29,539 bases of DNA, from the NCBI GenBank assembly GCA_934216155.1, contig CAKQBK010000027.1, positions 1 through 29,539 of the forward strand, given 5' to 3'. The number at the start of each line of letters is the position of its first letter. The stretch's first letter is position 1. This document shows positions 8,903 to 19,150 of this stretch, in pieces. This DNA is from an uncultured Dialister sp. (GTDB lineage: Bacteria > Bacillota > Negativicutes > Veillonellales > Dialisteraceae). The notes beneath the pieces were generated by a model. The model had not been told where the DNA came from, ran no database searches, and saw only the letters and a list, made by a program, of their open reading frames with translations. The position numbers and the translations under genes are program-made.

Positions 8903-9138
8903 TTGTTGTTAGTTGTTGGTTGTTGGTTTACTTTCCGTGTTCCTTTGTGGCAATTCTCACAAAGAGAAAGATGATAATGGTTTAAGGTTTAAGGGGGGCA
9001 ATTCATTTCATGCTGAATTTTAAACCCTAAACCGTTGATACTATATTTATGTGCTGGTTGTCAATAAAGAACATGGAATGTAAACCCTAAACCTTTCAAT
9101 TCTTTGTGAAATACAAACAACAAACAACTAACAACCAG
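8903..9138. repeat. Palindromic GGTTTA-CCGTG element, copy A, in a TTAGTTG heptamer frame
   Basis: Outer heptamers of the TTGTTAG type (8903-8926) and their complement (9113-9138) frame a core at 8925-9086. Core ends are GGTTTACTTTCCGTGTTC (8925-8942) and GAACATGGAATGTAAACC (9069-9086), inverted with three mismatches. The middle carries GGTTTAAGG and the inverted AAACCCTAAACC. The sequence is clearly related to copy C at 14853-14996 along most of its length. There is no gene in it. Confidence 0.85.
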
Positions 9139-9182
9139 CTCGACTTTTGTCATAAATTTAAAAGAATTCGTATCATCTCTTT

Positions 9183-9212
9183 TTTACAGAGATGGTTGAT
9201 TTATGTTACAAT
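9183..9212 (+). promoter_or_regulatory. Promoter of the ylqF-rnhB-csoR unit
   Basis: TTTACA (9183-9188) and TACAAT (9207-9212) are 18 nt apart, with a TGn extended -10 at 9204-9206. It lies 197 bp before ylqF. Confidence 0.6.
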
Positions 9213-9218
9213 ACTAAG

Positions 9219-9240
9219 GATAGTATACCCCGTATAGTAT
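9219..9240. promoter_or_regulatory. Candidate CsoR-type operator
   Basis: The stretch contains ATAGTATACCCCGTATAGTAT: two ATAGTAT repeats around a CCCC centre, also nearly palindromic. It starts 7 nt after the -10 of the adjacent promoter, where a repressor would block initiation. CsoR-family operators are known to be A/T-flanked dyads with a run of C/G at the centre, and a csoR-like gene closes this same gene set. The assignment is inference. Confidence 0.4.
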
Positions 9241-9271
9241 CTTTAATGAGGGAATGGGAGTGTTTAAATAA

Positions 9272-9345
9272 AAAAGGGGTATTGGGGCGCTTTATAAGTT
9301 GTGCGCCCCTTCCATCATTCCTCATTTCTAATTCCTCATTCCTAA
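9272..9345 (-). repeat. Inverted copy of the GC-rich hairpin with GAGGAAT-type heptamers
   Basis: Complement of the modules at 129-212 and 5700-5757: GGGGCGC (9284-9290) and GCGCCCC (9303-9309) form the stem, with the AATACCCC tail at 9276-9283 and degenerate ATTCCTC heptamers at 9314-9345. Orientation is opposite to the other copies. Confidence 0.8.
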
Positions 9346-9408
9346 TTTTGGAAACGGGTAAATATAGATAATAGAATAAAGCGTTTTTATGAAATAACGG
9401 AGGAAAGT

Positions 9409-10260
9409 ATGTTAATACAATGGTTTCCTGGTCACATGACCAAGACGAAACGAATGATAGAAGGCCATCTGAAAGCGGTCGATGTGGTGGCCGAACTTTT
9501 GGATGCTCGTATTCCGGCGTCCAGTGCCAATCCGATGATTGATGAACTGGTGAAAGGAAAGCCGCGCATCGTCATTCTAAATAAAGCAGACTTGGCCAAT
9601 CCAAAAGCGACGGACCGCTGGATTTCTTATTTCCAGAAAAGAAATATCCCGGTAGTTCCTATGAGTGTAGGAAATAGCAAAAATAAAAAGCGGCTTTTAG
9701 CGCTCATTCGAGAGACTGCAGAACCTATGCTGGCGAAGTGGAGAAAGCGGGGCATCAAGAGCCGCTCGGTGCGTCTTATGATTCTGGGGATTCCAAACGT
9801 AGGAAAATCCACGTTGATTAATTTCCTGGCAGGCACTGCAGCCACCCGTACAGCCAATACGCCGGGCCATACGAGAGGTAAGCAGTGGGTTCGCCTGTCT
9901 GATGGACTGGACCTGCTGGATACACCAGGGGTTCTTTGGCCGAAATTCGATGACCAGACCGCAGCCCTTCGTCTGGCCGCTACAGGGGCCATCGCAGGGG
10001 ATGTGTTCAATTCCAATGAAGTGGTATCTGCATTGCTTTCTTCCTTGGCAGAAACATCTCCTTGGGTTTTGAAAGAGAAATATAATATCGAAGACGTGAA
10101 CCAGGATCCACAACTCCTTTTGGAAGCGGCAGGGAGAAGAAGAGGTTGCCTCCTTCCGGGCGGCGCCATTGACTATGACCGGGCAGAAATGGTGGTTCTC
10201 CGGGATTTCCGAAATGGGAAATTGGGGAAGATCACACTGGATGCGTTGCCAGAGAAATAG
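9409..10260 (+). CDS. ylqF: Ribosome biogenesis GTPase YlqF/RbgA
   Basis: Circularly permuted GTPase that assists late 50S subunit assembly in Firmicutes. In this family the G4 motif precedes G1, and that order is visible: NKAD at about residues 58-61, then the P-loop GIPNVGKS near 127-134, then the TPGHTRG switch and DTPG (G3). The N-terminal MLIQWFPGHMTKTKR opening is diagnostic. The 283-aa length is normal. GGAGG lies directly upstream of the ATG. It is first in a set with rnhB and csoR; ylqF-rnhB adjacency is common in Firmicutes. The stop codon TAG is part of the TGACTGG heptamer run that follows. Confidence 0.96.
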   Translation: MLIQWFPGHMTKTKRMIEGHLKAVDVVAELLDARIPASSANPMIDELVKGKPRIVILNKADLANPKATDRWISYFQKRNIPVVPMSVGNSKNKKRLLALIRETAEPMLAKWRKRGIKSRSVRLMILGIPNVGKSTLINFLAGTAATRTANTPGHTRGKQWVRLSDGLDLLDTPGVLWPKFDDQTAALRLAATGAIAGDVFNSNEVVSALLSSLAETSPWVLKEKYNIEDVNQDPQLLLEAAGRRRGCLLPGGAIDYDRAEMVVLRDFRNGKLGKITLDALPEK

Positions 10261-10321
10261 TGACTGGTAGACTGGTGACTGGGGATTTTTCCTAGTCACC
10301 AGTCACTAGTCACTAGTCACC
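10258..10321. repeat. Inverted TGACTGG heptamer arrays after ylqF
   Basis: Forward units (TAGTGACTGGTAGACTGG and onward) begin in the ylqF stop codon. After a GGGGATTTTTCC centre they are followed by inverted units (AGTCACCAGTCACTAG and onward). The arms can pair imperfectly and may act as a processing or termination structure. Confidence 0.7.
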
Positions 10322-10369
10322 TGTTGAACCACAGGAATGAAAGAAGTTTGCAAAATGAGGTAACCTATA

Positions 10370-11137
10370 TTGAAAATATCTGAAATCCGTGACATTTTGA
10401 AGCAAGACGAAGTGCCGGAAGAGGTGCTGCAGCAGATTCTTTCTGATGAAAGAAAAGGTGTGCAGAATCTGGTGGTTTCTTATATGAAACGGCTGGAAAA
10501 AGAAAGTGAAGAACGGCTTCGCGTGGAATCCATGTATGAAGTGGAAAGTGAATTTTATAAAAAAGGATTGACTCACATCGTAGGCATCGATGAAGTGGGA
10601 CGCGGGCCACTGGCGGGGCCGGTGACGGTGGCAGCTGTGATTTTGAAACCCCATTGGTTTGCCTATGGACTCAATGATTCCAAAAAAGTCACCATCAAAC
10701 ATAGAGAAACAATCGCTGAAAAAATTCAGAAAGAAGCGGTGGATGTGTCCATCGTGAGCTTGCCGCCGGAAGAAATCGATGCACTGAACATTTATGAAGC
10801 CACCATGATGGCGATGTACCAGGCGGTAAAAAATCTGAAAGTAAAGCCCGATGCAGTCATCGTCGATGCTATGCCGCTTCATTTCAATTGCCCCACCGTA
10901 TCGCTTATTCACGGCGATGCCAAGAGTGCTTCTGTAGCTGCTGCGTCCATTGCTGCCAAAGTGTATCGAGACAAAATCATGGACGAGTACGACACCATTT
11001 ACCCTGGCTATGGATTTGCAAAAAATAAAGGCTATGGTACAGCCGAACATATCCAAGCTTTGCATACCTTAGGCATTACGCCGATTCATCGCAAAAGCTT
11101 TGAACCGGTGAAGAGTATGGTGTTGAAAATGCAATGA
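10370..11137 (+). CDS. rnhB: Ribonuclease HII
   Basis: Removes RNA from RNA-DNA hybrids and single ribonucleotides from DNA. The catalytic core starts near residue 70 with GIDEVGRGPLAGPV, which provides the first Asp and Glu; later acidic residues are in VIVDAMPL and the DKIMDEYD region. The first 65 residues form a charged helical extension, as in many Firmicute RNase HII proteins, giving 255 aa. TTG at 10370 is used as start, with GAGG nine nt upstream; no ATG fits the extension. It lies 109 bp after ylqF, across an inverted heptamer array. Confidence 0.94.
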   Translation: MKISEIRDILKQDEVPEEVLQQILSDERKGVQNLVVSYMKRLEKESEERLRVESMYEVESEFYKKGLTHIVGIDEVGRGPLAGPVTVAAVILKPHWFAYGLNDSKKVTIKHRETIAEKIQKEAVDVSIVSLPPEEIDALNIYEATMMAMYQAVKNLKVKPDAVIVDAMPLHFNCPTVSLIHGDAKSASVAAASIAAKVYRDKIMDEYDTIYPGYGFAKNKGYGTAEHIQALHTLGITPIHRKSFEPVKSMVLKMQ

Positions 11138-11265
11138 GAAATTAGGAATGAGGGTGGCGGCGCACAATTCATAAAGCGCCGCATGTTTATAAAGTATGTT
11201 GACTGGTAGACTAGTGACTGGGGGGAACGCTTTTCCTGGTCACCAGTCACGAGTCACTAGTCACG
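11137..11265. repeat. GC-rich hairpin variant and inverted TGACTGG arrays before csoR
   Basis: GAAATTAGGAATGAG heptamers start at the rnhB stop and lead into a hairpin with stem GCGGCGC (11157-11163) / GCGCCGC (11176-11182). Compared with GGGGCGC / GCGCCCC in other copies, the second base pair is changed on both sides, so pairing is kept. Forward and inverted TGACTGG-type arrays follow (11199-11221 and 11240-11265). Confidence 0.8.
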
Positions 11266-11282
11266 AAAAAGAGGAGAACCAT

Positions 11283-11558
11283 ATGAAACAATGTATGGAT
11301 GAAGAAAATCTTCATCGTCGATTGAAAAAAATCATGGGTCAGGTACAAGCCATTGATCGCATGATTGAACAGGACATCCCCTGTGAAGATGTAATTACCC
11401 AGGTGAATGCCGCCAAGTCCGCTTTGCATAAAGTGGGGCAGATCATTTTGGAAGGCCACTTGCAGCACTGCGTCCGCGATGGCATCGAACATGGCAATGC
11501 GGACGAAACCATTGCTAAATTTGCCAAAGCGGTAGAACGGTTTTCTAATATTGTGTGA
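11283..11558 (+). CDS. csoR: CsoR-family copper-sensing transcriptional repressor
   Basis: Small all-helical metal-sensor repressor (DUF156/CsoR/RcnR family) of 91 aa. The Cu(I) ligand set of CsoR, Cys-His-Cys, is present as Cys34 (in DIPCEDV), His59 and Cys63 (in EGHLQHC). RcnR/FrmR types would have His at the third place, and CstR persulfide sensors lack the central His. A further Cys4 and His11 lie at the N-terminus. The start at ATG 11283 is set by GAGGAG 6 nt upstream; a longer reading from 11196 would translate repeat sequence and is rejected. No copper ATPase or chaperone gene is in the window, so its target may be its own operon or lie elsewhere. Confidence 0.9.
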   Translation: MKQCMDEENLHRRLKKIMGQVQAIDRMIEQDIPCEDVITQVNAAKSALHKVGQIILEGHLQHCVRDGIEHGNADETIAKFAKAVERFSNIV

Positions 11559-11586
11559 TGTTGGAAGTTGCCTGTTGTTAGTTGTT

Positions 11587-11937
11587 GGTTTACTGTCCGT
11601 GTTCATGTATGCCATTTAGCGGTAAAGAGATTCCTAATGGTTTAAGGTTTAGGGGTTACGCTATTTCCAAACCTTACACCAGTGACGCTTTACTTTGGTG
11701 CAAGGAGTGTAGTAAAAAACACGGGATGTAAACCATAAACCTGGAATCCAGTGGCGGATGAGTCGTGGATTGGTGCTTAGTAATACATTGACAACAAATC
11801 TTAATGTATTTCTTGACAAATTCTAAGTCAATATCGCGTTGTTTTATAATTTTTTCAGTGCTAAAATTTAAAATGCAGTGTAAAAATGTTGTTGGATAGC
11901 ATGGGTTGAATCCCAAACAACGAATAACTAACAACTA
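11587..11937. repeat. Palindromic GGTTTA-CCGTG element, copy B, and spacer before the tetrapyrrole genes
   Basis: Core 11587-11734 has ends GGTTTACTGTCCGTGTTC (11587-11604) and ACGGGATGTAAACC (11721-11734), with GGTTTAAGG and AAACCTTACACC in the middle. TTGTTAG heptamers precede it (11573-11588), but the matching right-hand heptamers are displaced to 11913-11937 by about 180 bp of unique AT-rich sequence. That stretch has two TTGACA hexamers (11788, 11813) and a TATAAT (11845-11850), at spacings too short or too long for a standard promoter. The tetrapyrrole operon promoter probably lies here but cannot be fixed. Confidence 0.7.
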
Positions 11938-11959
11938 TTTCTATAGGAGGTCCATATTT

Positions 11960-12598
11960 TTGTATCCTGTGAATCTTCAAATCAAAGGCATGCCTTGTCT
12001 TATCATTGGCGGGGGCCATGTGGCACTGCGGAAAATCACCAAGCTCATACGAGAAGGGGCCCATGTGACAGTGTTGGCACCGGAAGTGTGTGATGATATC
12101 CAGAAAATGGCAAAGGAAGGAACTTTGCGATGGATTTCCCGTAATTATCACGAAGGGGATTCCCATGGGTATCGGCTGGTGGTGACGGCTTGCGGGGTTC
12201 AAAGTGTAGTCCATCAGGTCCATGAGGAATCACAAAAGGAATATTTCCTATATAATGCATCGGATTTTCCGGCATTGGGAAATTGCCACTTGCCTGCTGC
12301 ATTTGAGACAGGGGGCATGCAATTCACGATTTCTACCAAGGGCCGCTCACCGGCCATGTCCAAGTATGTGAAAGAATGGCTCATGGGAACCATTCCTGAT
12401 GGATTTGGTGATTGGCTGGATCGGGTGAGCCGTATCCGCGAAGAACTAAAGGCAGATATACATAGCAGCCAAAGCAGGGAAAACTTTTGGCACGCTGTGT
12501 TTGATGATTCCGTGATGCACTTGGTCATGGAAGGAAAAATAGACGAAGCAGAGGAGTGTGTACGTCATGAAATTGGTCGTTTTAGGGCTGAACCATAA
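11960..12598 (+). CDS. Precorrin-2 dehydrogenase / siroheme synthase N-terminal-type protein
   Basis: Relative of SirC/Met8/CysG N-terminal domain, which oxidises precorrin-2 to sirohydrochlorin with NAD and sometimes inserts iron. The start MYPVNLQIKGMPCLIIGGG is typical, with the NAD-binding GGGHVALRK near residues 16-24, and a helical C-terminal half that includes STKGRSPAMSKYVKEWL. The start is TTG at 11960, nine nt after AGGAGG (11945-11950). The loop that usually reads AATDD, whose Asp is catalytic in CysG and Met8, here reads TACGVQ, so the dehydrogenase activity is uncertain. It overlaps hemA by 32 bp and heads the tetrapyrrole cluster, which supports a siroheme-branch role. Confidence 0.85.
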   Translation: MYPVNLQIKGMPCLIIGGGHVALRKITKLIREGAHVTVLAPEVCDDIQKMAKEGTLRWISRNYHEGDSHGYRLVVTACGVQSVVHQVHEESQKEYFLYNASDFPALGNCHLPAAFETGGMQFTISTKGRSPAMSKYVKEWLMGTIPDGFGDWLDRVSRIREELKADIHSSQSRENFWHAVFDDSVMHLVMEGKIDEAEECVRHEIGRFRAEP

Positions 12599-13829
12599 AA
12601 CAGTCCCTGTTGACATTCGTGAGCAGTTTGCCATTTCGCCAGAAAGTGCGAGAAGCGGGCTGCATCATTTGGATGAACAAGATGATATAGAAGAAATGGT
12701 GGTTCTTTCCACTTGTAACCGCACAGAAATCTATGCGGTGCTTCGGGATGAAAAAGCAAAAGCCACTTTAAAGAAAATGTTCTTGGCTCTATCAGGGAAT
12801 AGAGAAGCCAAGAAAGAATATTTCTTCTATTTCGAAGGCGAAGCATGCATTCGCCACCTCTTTGAAGTGGTTTCCGGATTGGATTCCATGGTGATTGGGG
12901 AAAGCCAGATTTTAAATCAAATCAAAACGGCGTACACCATGGCACTTTCTGAAAAAGCCACGAAAACCATTTTGAATACCCTGTTCCACCGGGCCATTAC
13001 TACCGGCAAGCGGGTGCGGACAGAAACCCAGATTTCTACCAGCGCAGTATCTGTCATGTATGCGGCGGTTAAGCTGGCAGAAAAGATCCTGGGCAGTTTG
13101 GAAGATAGAACTGCCATGGTCTTTGGTGCTGGCGAAGCGGCAGAACTTTTGGTTAAGAATCTGCAGGGTAAGGGACTGAAACATGTAATCATCGCCAACC
13201 GTCATATCGAAAAAGCAGAAGAACTGGCTAAGAAAATCGGCGGCAGTGCGGTGCCTTTCAAAGGCGCTCTGAACCATGCGGAAGATGTGGATATCATCGT
13301 TACTGCCACCGGGGCTACCCAGTACATCGTGAAATCCTGGGATGTGCAGAATTTGATGGCTAAACGGGATTCTAAACCGCTGGTAGCCATTGATATTGCG
13401 GTTCCTTGTGATATTGAGCCGGAAGTAGGAAATATCCGAAATGTGACACTGTACAACATTGACGATTTGCAGGATATCGTAGAAAGCAATATTCGTTTCC
13501 GTGAAGGCGAAGCAGAACGGGCCAAGGTCATTATCGAAGAAGAAATCAAATCTATCGAAGACCGTTTCACCTATCTCTCCACCCGTCCAGTCATGGTTTC
13601 TCTGTCTGACAAAGCAGAAGAAATCCGGCAGCGTGAACTTCGTCATGGGATGGCCAAAATTGAAGGACTTACCGATGAAGACAAACGGGTACTGCAGCAT
13701 ATGACCCATATGATTGTCCGGAAAATCCTTCGCGAACCCATGATGCACCTCAATGAATTTGCCGGTACCGAATGGGAAGCAGCAGATAAATCGGCAGTGA
13801 CACGGTTGTTTAAGTTGGATGTGAAATAG
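12567..13829 (+). CDS. hemA: Glutamyl-tRNA reductase
   Basis: First committed enzyme of the C5 pathway: reduces glutamyl-tRNA to glutamate-1-semialdehyde with NADPH. The catalytic Cys50 lies in STCNRTEIYA, followed by FEVVSGLDSMVIGESQILNQIK. A Rossmann segment MVFGAGEAAELL sits near residue 190, and a C-terminal dimerisation helix region is present. The 420-aa length is normal. ATG at 12567 is preferred because GAGGAG (12551-12556) is 10 nt upstream; the in-frame GTG at 12558 sits on top of the site. The 32-bp overlap with the preceding gene suggests translational coupling. Confidence 0.97.
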   Translation: MKLVVLGLNHKTVPVDIREQFAISPESARSGLHHLDEQDDIEEMVVLSTCNRTEIYAVLRDEKAKATLKKMFLALSGNREAKKEYFFYFEGEACIRHLFEVVSGLDSMVIGESQILNQIKTAYTMALSEKATKTILNTLFHRAITTGKRVRTETQISTSAVSVMYAAVKLAEKILGSLEDRTAMVFGAGEAAELLVKNLQGKGLKHVIIANRHIEKAEELAKKIGGSAVPFKGALNHAEDVDIIVTATGATQYIVKSWDVQNLMAKRDSKPLVAIDIAVPCDIEPEVGNIRNVTLYNIDDLQDIVESNIRFREGEAERAKVIIEEEIKSIEDRFTYLSTRPVMVSLSDKAEEIRQRELRHGMAKIEGLTDEDKRVLQHMTHMIVRKILREPMMHLNEFAGTEWEAADKSAVTRLFKLDVK

Positions 13830-13870
13830 TTGTTGGTTAACAGTTAACAGTTAACCGTCTACTGTTAACT
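13830..13870 (+). repeat. GTTAACA heptamer array between hemA and hemC
   Basis: Tandem units of the GTTAACA/GTTAACC type fill nearly the entire 61-bp spacer from the hemA stop onward. Related arrays are at 3835-3863, inside and after the M20 peptidase gene (20943-21028), and before the GalE-like gene. Confidence 0.75.
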
Positions 13871-13890
13871 AATAAATGAGGAATAAAATT

Positions 13891-14820
13891 TTGAAAAATA
13901 AAATCACCATTGCCACCAGGGAAAGTCTTTTGGCGCTCTGGCAGGCGAAATATGTACAGCATCGACTGGAAGAGAAGTATCCGGGATTGACCGTAGAGCT
14001 GCTTCCAGTGACCACCAAGGGCGATCAGATTCTGGACCGTCCTTTGGTAGAAATAGGCGGTAAAGGCCTTTTCATCAAAGAATTGGAAGTGATTCTGCTG
14101 GAAGGAAAAGCAGATATTGCGGTTCATTCTTTGAAAGATATGACCGCTGAATGTCCGAAAGGACTTGGCATTGCGGCGGTTACTTCCAGAGAAGATCCAA
14201 GAGATGCGTTTGTATCTCACAGGTATACAACCTTAGAAGAGCTTCCTTTGCATGCCAAAGTAGGCACATCCAGCTTGCGTCGCCAGGCACAGCTGCTGCA
14301 TAAGAGACCAGATTTAGAAATTGAGTCTCTTCGTGGTAATGTACAGACCCGTCTTCGTCATTTGGATGAAGGAAACTTCGATGCCATCATTTTGGCAGCC
14401 GCCGGTTTGAAACGATTGGGACTGGCAGATCGTATTTCCTCCTATATTTCTACAGAAGAAAGCATTCCTGCCGCTGGTCAAGGCGTCATGGCTATCGAAG
14501 CGCGCACCGATGATACAGAAACATTGGCACTTCTTTCCTTCCTGCATGATAAAGAAGTGGCGTCCTGCATTCGGACCGAAAGAGCTTTCTTGGCCAAAGT
14601 GGGCGGTGATTGCAAAGTACCGGCGGGGATTTTTACCGTTTCTACTGAAGGAAATCAGCTAGAAGCTCATGCATTCATTGCTTCTCCTGATGGCAAAGTA
14701 CTCTATCGCAGCAGCCGCAAAGGAACAGCTGCAGAAGCAGAAACCATCGGACAGTCACTGGCCCAAGAACTCCTGGACGATGGCGGACGAGAAGTATTGG
14801 AAGGATTGAATAAGATTTAG
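13891..14820 (+). CDS. hemC: Porphobilinogen deaminase (hydroxymethylbilane synthase)
   Basis: Polymerises four porphobilinogens to hydroxymethylbilane. Visible are the N-terminal TIATRESLLALWQA, catalytic Asp83 in HSLKDM, the LRGNVQTRLRHLD substrate-binding Arg cluster, and Cys241 in GGDCKVPAG, which carries the dipyrromethane cofactor. I place the start at TTG 13891, because GAGGAA (13878-13883) is well spaced for it and the protein then begins MKNKITIATRES like its family. ATG at 13876 is an alternative adding five residues, but only repeat sequence precedes it. Third gene of the cluster. Confidence 0.95.
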   Translation: MKNKITIATRESLLALWQAKYVQHRLEEKYPGLTVELLPVTTKGDQILDRPLVEIGGKGLFIKELEVILLEGKADIAVHSLKDMTAECPKGLGIAAVTSREDPRDAFVSHRYTTLEELPLHAKVGTSSLRRQAQLLHKRPDLEIESLRGNVQTRLRHLDEGNFDAIILAAAGLKRLGLADRISSYISTEESIPAAGQGVMAIEARTDDTETLALLSFLHDKEVASCIRTERAFLAKVGGDCKVPAGIFTVSTEGNQLEAHAFIASPDGKVLYRSSRKGTAAEAETIGQSLAQELLDDGGREVLEGLNKI

Positions 14821-14823
14821 AAT

Positions 14824-15046
14824 TGGTTGTTAGTTGACAGTTGTTAGTTGTTGGTTTATTTTCCGAGTTCGTTTGTGACAATTCGCCAAGGAGAAAGAGG
14901 GAATTGGTTTAGGGTTTAGGGGTTAAACCTTAAACCCTAAACCATTGACCCTATGTTTTTGTGCGTGTTGCCTATAAAGAACATGGGATATAAACCAAGT
15001 TCAATTCATTGTTAGTATTCAACCAACAACCAACAACTAACAACAG
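14824..15046. repeat. Palindromic GGTTTA-CCGAG element, copy C, in heptamer frame
   Basis: Core 14853-14996 has ends GGTTTATTTTCCGAGTTC and GAACATGGGATATAAACC, with a central GGTTTAGGGTTTAGG / AAACCTTAAACCCTAAACC palindrome. TTAGTTG heptamers (14824-14854) and the complement (15020-15046) frame it. Most of the core lines up with copy A (8925-9086). It fills the whole hemC to cobA-hemD gap. Confidence 0.85.
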
Positions 15047-15065
15047 TTTTTAAGAGGAGAATCAT

Positions 15066-16577
15066 ATGAAACAGGGAAAGGTTTATTTAATCGGTGCCGG
15101 CCCGGGAGATCCGGAACTTTTGACACTGAAAGGAAAGCGCTGCTTAGAAGAAGCGGATGTCATTGTAGGGGACTACTTGGCAGACCCGCGGTTGCTTCGT
15201 TTCACCCGTCCCGATGCAGAATACATCTACGTGGGTAAAAAAGCAGGCAATCACACCATGAAGCAGCATGAAATCAGTGAACTGCTGGCAAAAAAAGGGG
15301 AAGAAGGGCACATCGTGGCTCGTCTCAAAGGGGGAGATCCTTTCGTCTTTGGCCGTGGCGGTGAAGAAATTGAAGTATTGCGTCAGCATGAGGTACCTTT
15401 TGAAGAAGTGCCTGGCATCACCAGTGCCATTGCAGCACCGGCCTATGCAGGGATTCCGGTGACCCATAGAGGGGTAGCCGCATCTTTTGCTGTTATTACC
15501 GGCCATGAAGACCCCACAAAAGACCGTTCTTCCATTCACTGGGATAAACTGGCTGGTGGCGTAGATACTTTGATTTTTCTCATGGGCGTAGGACATACGG
15601 CCATGATTGCATCTCAGCTGATGAAATATGGAAGAAATCCGTCCACTCCGGCGGCTTTCGTTCGTTGGGGTACCCGCCCTTACCAGGAAACCTATACCAC
15701 CACATTGGAACATGCAGCAGAAGATGTGGAAAGACTTGGCATCCAGCCACCGGCTGTTTTCGTGGTCGGTGATGTGGTGAACCTCCGAGACACCATGGAT
15801 TGGTTTGATAACCGGCCTTTGTTTGGAAAACGAATCGTAGTGACCCGCTCTCGCAGCCAGGCTTCTAAATTGGTTCATGTACTGGATGCCAAAGGGGCAC
15901 TTTGCGAAGAAATCCCAACCATTTTGATTGATAAGCCATCTGATGATTATCAGGGCATGGATGAAAGCATCGAAAAATTGTCCTCTTTCGATTGGATTAT
16001 CTTCACCAGCCAGAACGGGGTCAATTGTTTCTTTGACCGACTCTATAAAAAAGGAAAAGATGCCCGTGCACTGGGGCATTTGAAAATTGGGGCCATTGGA
16101 CCTGTGACCGCCAAAGAACTCCATCACTACGGTCTCTCTGCCGATTGCGTGCCAAAGAAATACAAGGCAGAAGATTTGTTGGAAGAAATGAAACACCAAG
16201 TAAAAGCAGGCGATTCCATTTTGATTCCCCGTGCCAAGGAAGCCAGAAGCATCCTGCCAGAAGGCCTGATTGAAGTCGGCGCCAATGTCAAAGTGGTGGA
16301 AGCCTACCAGACCGTACCGGATGGAGAAAATAAAGAAAAACTCATTTCTCTTCTGGAAAAGAAAGAAGTGGACATCATCACCTTCACCAGTTCCTCTACG
16401 GTACATAACTTAATCAAACAAATCGATGGCCGTATTGAACTCTTGGATGGTGTATCCCTGGCCTGCATTGGACCGATTACCGCTGCTACCTGCCGCGACT
16501 ACCACCTGAATCCAGATATTGTTTCTGACGTGTATACCATTGATGGATTGGTAGAAGCGATTGAAAAACATAGTTAA
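15066..16577 (+). CDS. cobA-hemD: Uroporphyrinogen-III C-methyltransferase / uroporphyrinogen-III synthase fusion
   Basis: Bifunctional protein of 503 aa. Residues 1 to about 245 form the SAM-dependent methyltransferase (SUMT/CobA): GAGPGDPELLTLKG at the start, then RLKGGDPFVFGRGGEE, PGITSAIAAPAYAGIP and THRG. It converts uroporphyrinogen III to precorrin-2. From about residue 252 (FGKRIVVTRSRSQA) to the end is the HemD domain, which closes and inverts hydroxymethylbilane to uroporphyrinogen III; IIFTSQNGVNCFF and ITFTSSSTVHNL are typical. The fusion makes the intermediate in one polypeptide and pushes flow to the siroheme/cobamide branch. It is common in Firmicutes. AGAGGAG precedes the ATG. 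Confidence 0.96.
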   Translation: MKQGKVYLIGAGPGDPELLTLKGKRCLEEADVIVGDYLADPRLLRFTRPDAEYIYVGKKAGNHTMKQHEISELLAKKGEEGHIVARLKGGDPFVFGRGGEEIEVLRQHEVPFEEVPGITSAIAAPAYAGIPVTHRGVAASFAVITGHEDPTKDRSSIHWDKLAGGVDTLIFLMGVGHTAMIASQLMKYGRNPSTPAAFVRWGTRPYQETYTTTLEHAAEDVERLGIQPPAVFVVGDVVNLRDTMDWFDNRPLFGKRIVVTRSRSQASKLVHVLDAKGALCEEIPTILIDKPSDDYQGMDESIEKLSSFDWIIFTSQNGVNCFFDRLYKKGKDARALGHLKIGAIGPVTAKELHHYGLSADCVPKKYKAEDLLEEMKHQVKAGDSILIPRAKEARSILPEGLIEVGANVKVVEAYQTVPDGENKEKLISLLEKKEVDIITFTSSSTVHNLIKQIDGRIELLDGVSLACIGPITAATCRDYHLNPDIVSDVYTIDGLVEAIEKHS

Positions 16578-16627
16578 GTGACTGGTAGACTAGTTACTAT
16601 GAGTGAAAAATAAGTTATTAAGTTTTT

Positions 16628-19089
<2,462 letters not shown>

Positions 19090-19104
19090 CTATAAGTCAT
19101 TGCT

Positions 19105-19145
19105 AAAAATCCCGCTTGAGATACTTTTCTCGAACGGGATTTTTG
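19105..19145 (+). terminator. Terminator of the tetrapyrrole cluster
   Basis: AAAAATCCCG and CGGGATTTTT close an imperfect 17-bp stem (one mismatch, one wobble) around a 7-nt loop and end in a T run, 15 bp after hemL. Confidence 0.85.
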
Positions 19146-19150
19146 AGTAT

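Noticed and set aside
11196..11282. N-terminal extension of the CsoR-type protein
   Set aside because: It would translate TGACTGG arrays; the strong GAGGAG site fixes the start at 11283.
11788..11850. Promoter for the tetrapyrrole genes from TTGACA (11788 or 11813) and TATAAT (11845)
   Set aside because: The spacing of 26 nt or more from TTGACA to TATAAT is outside the usable range, so no promoter is called.
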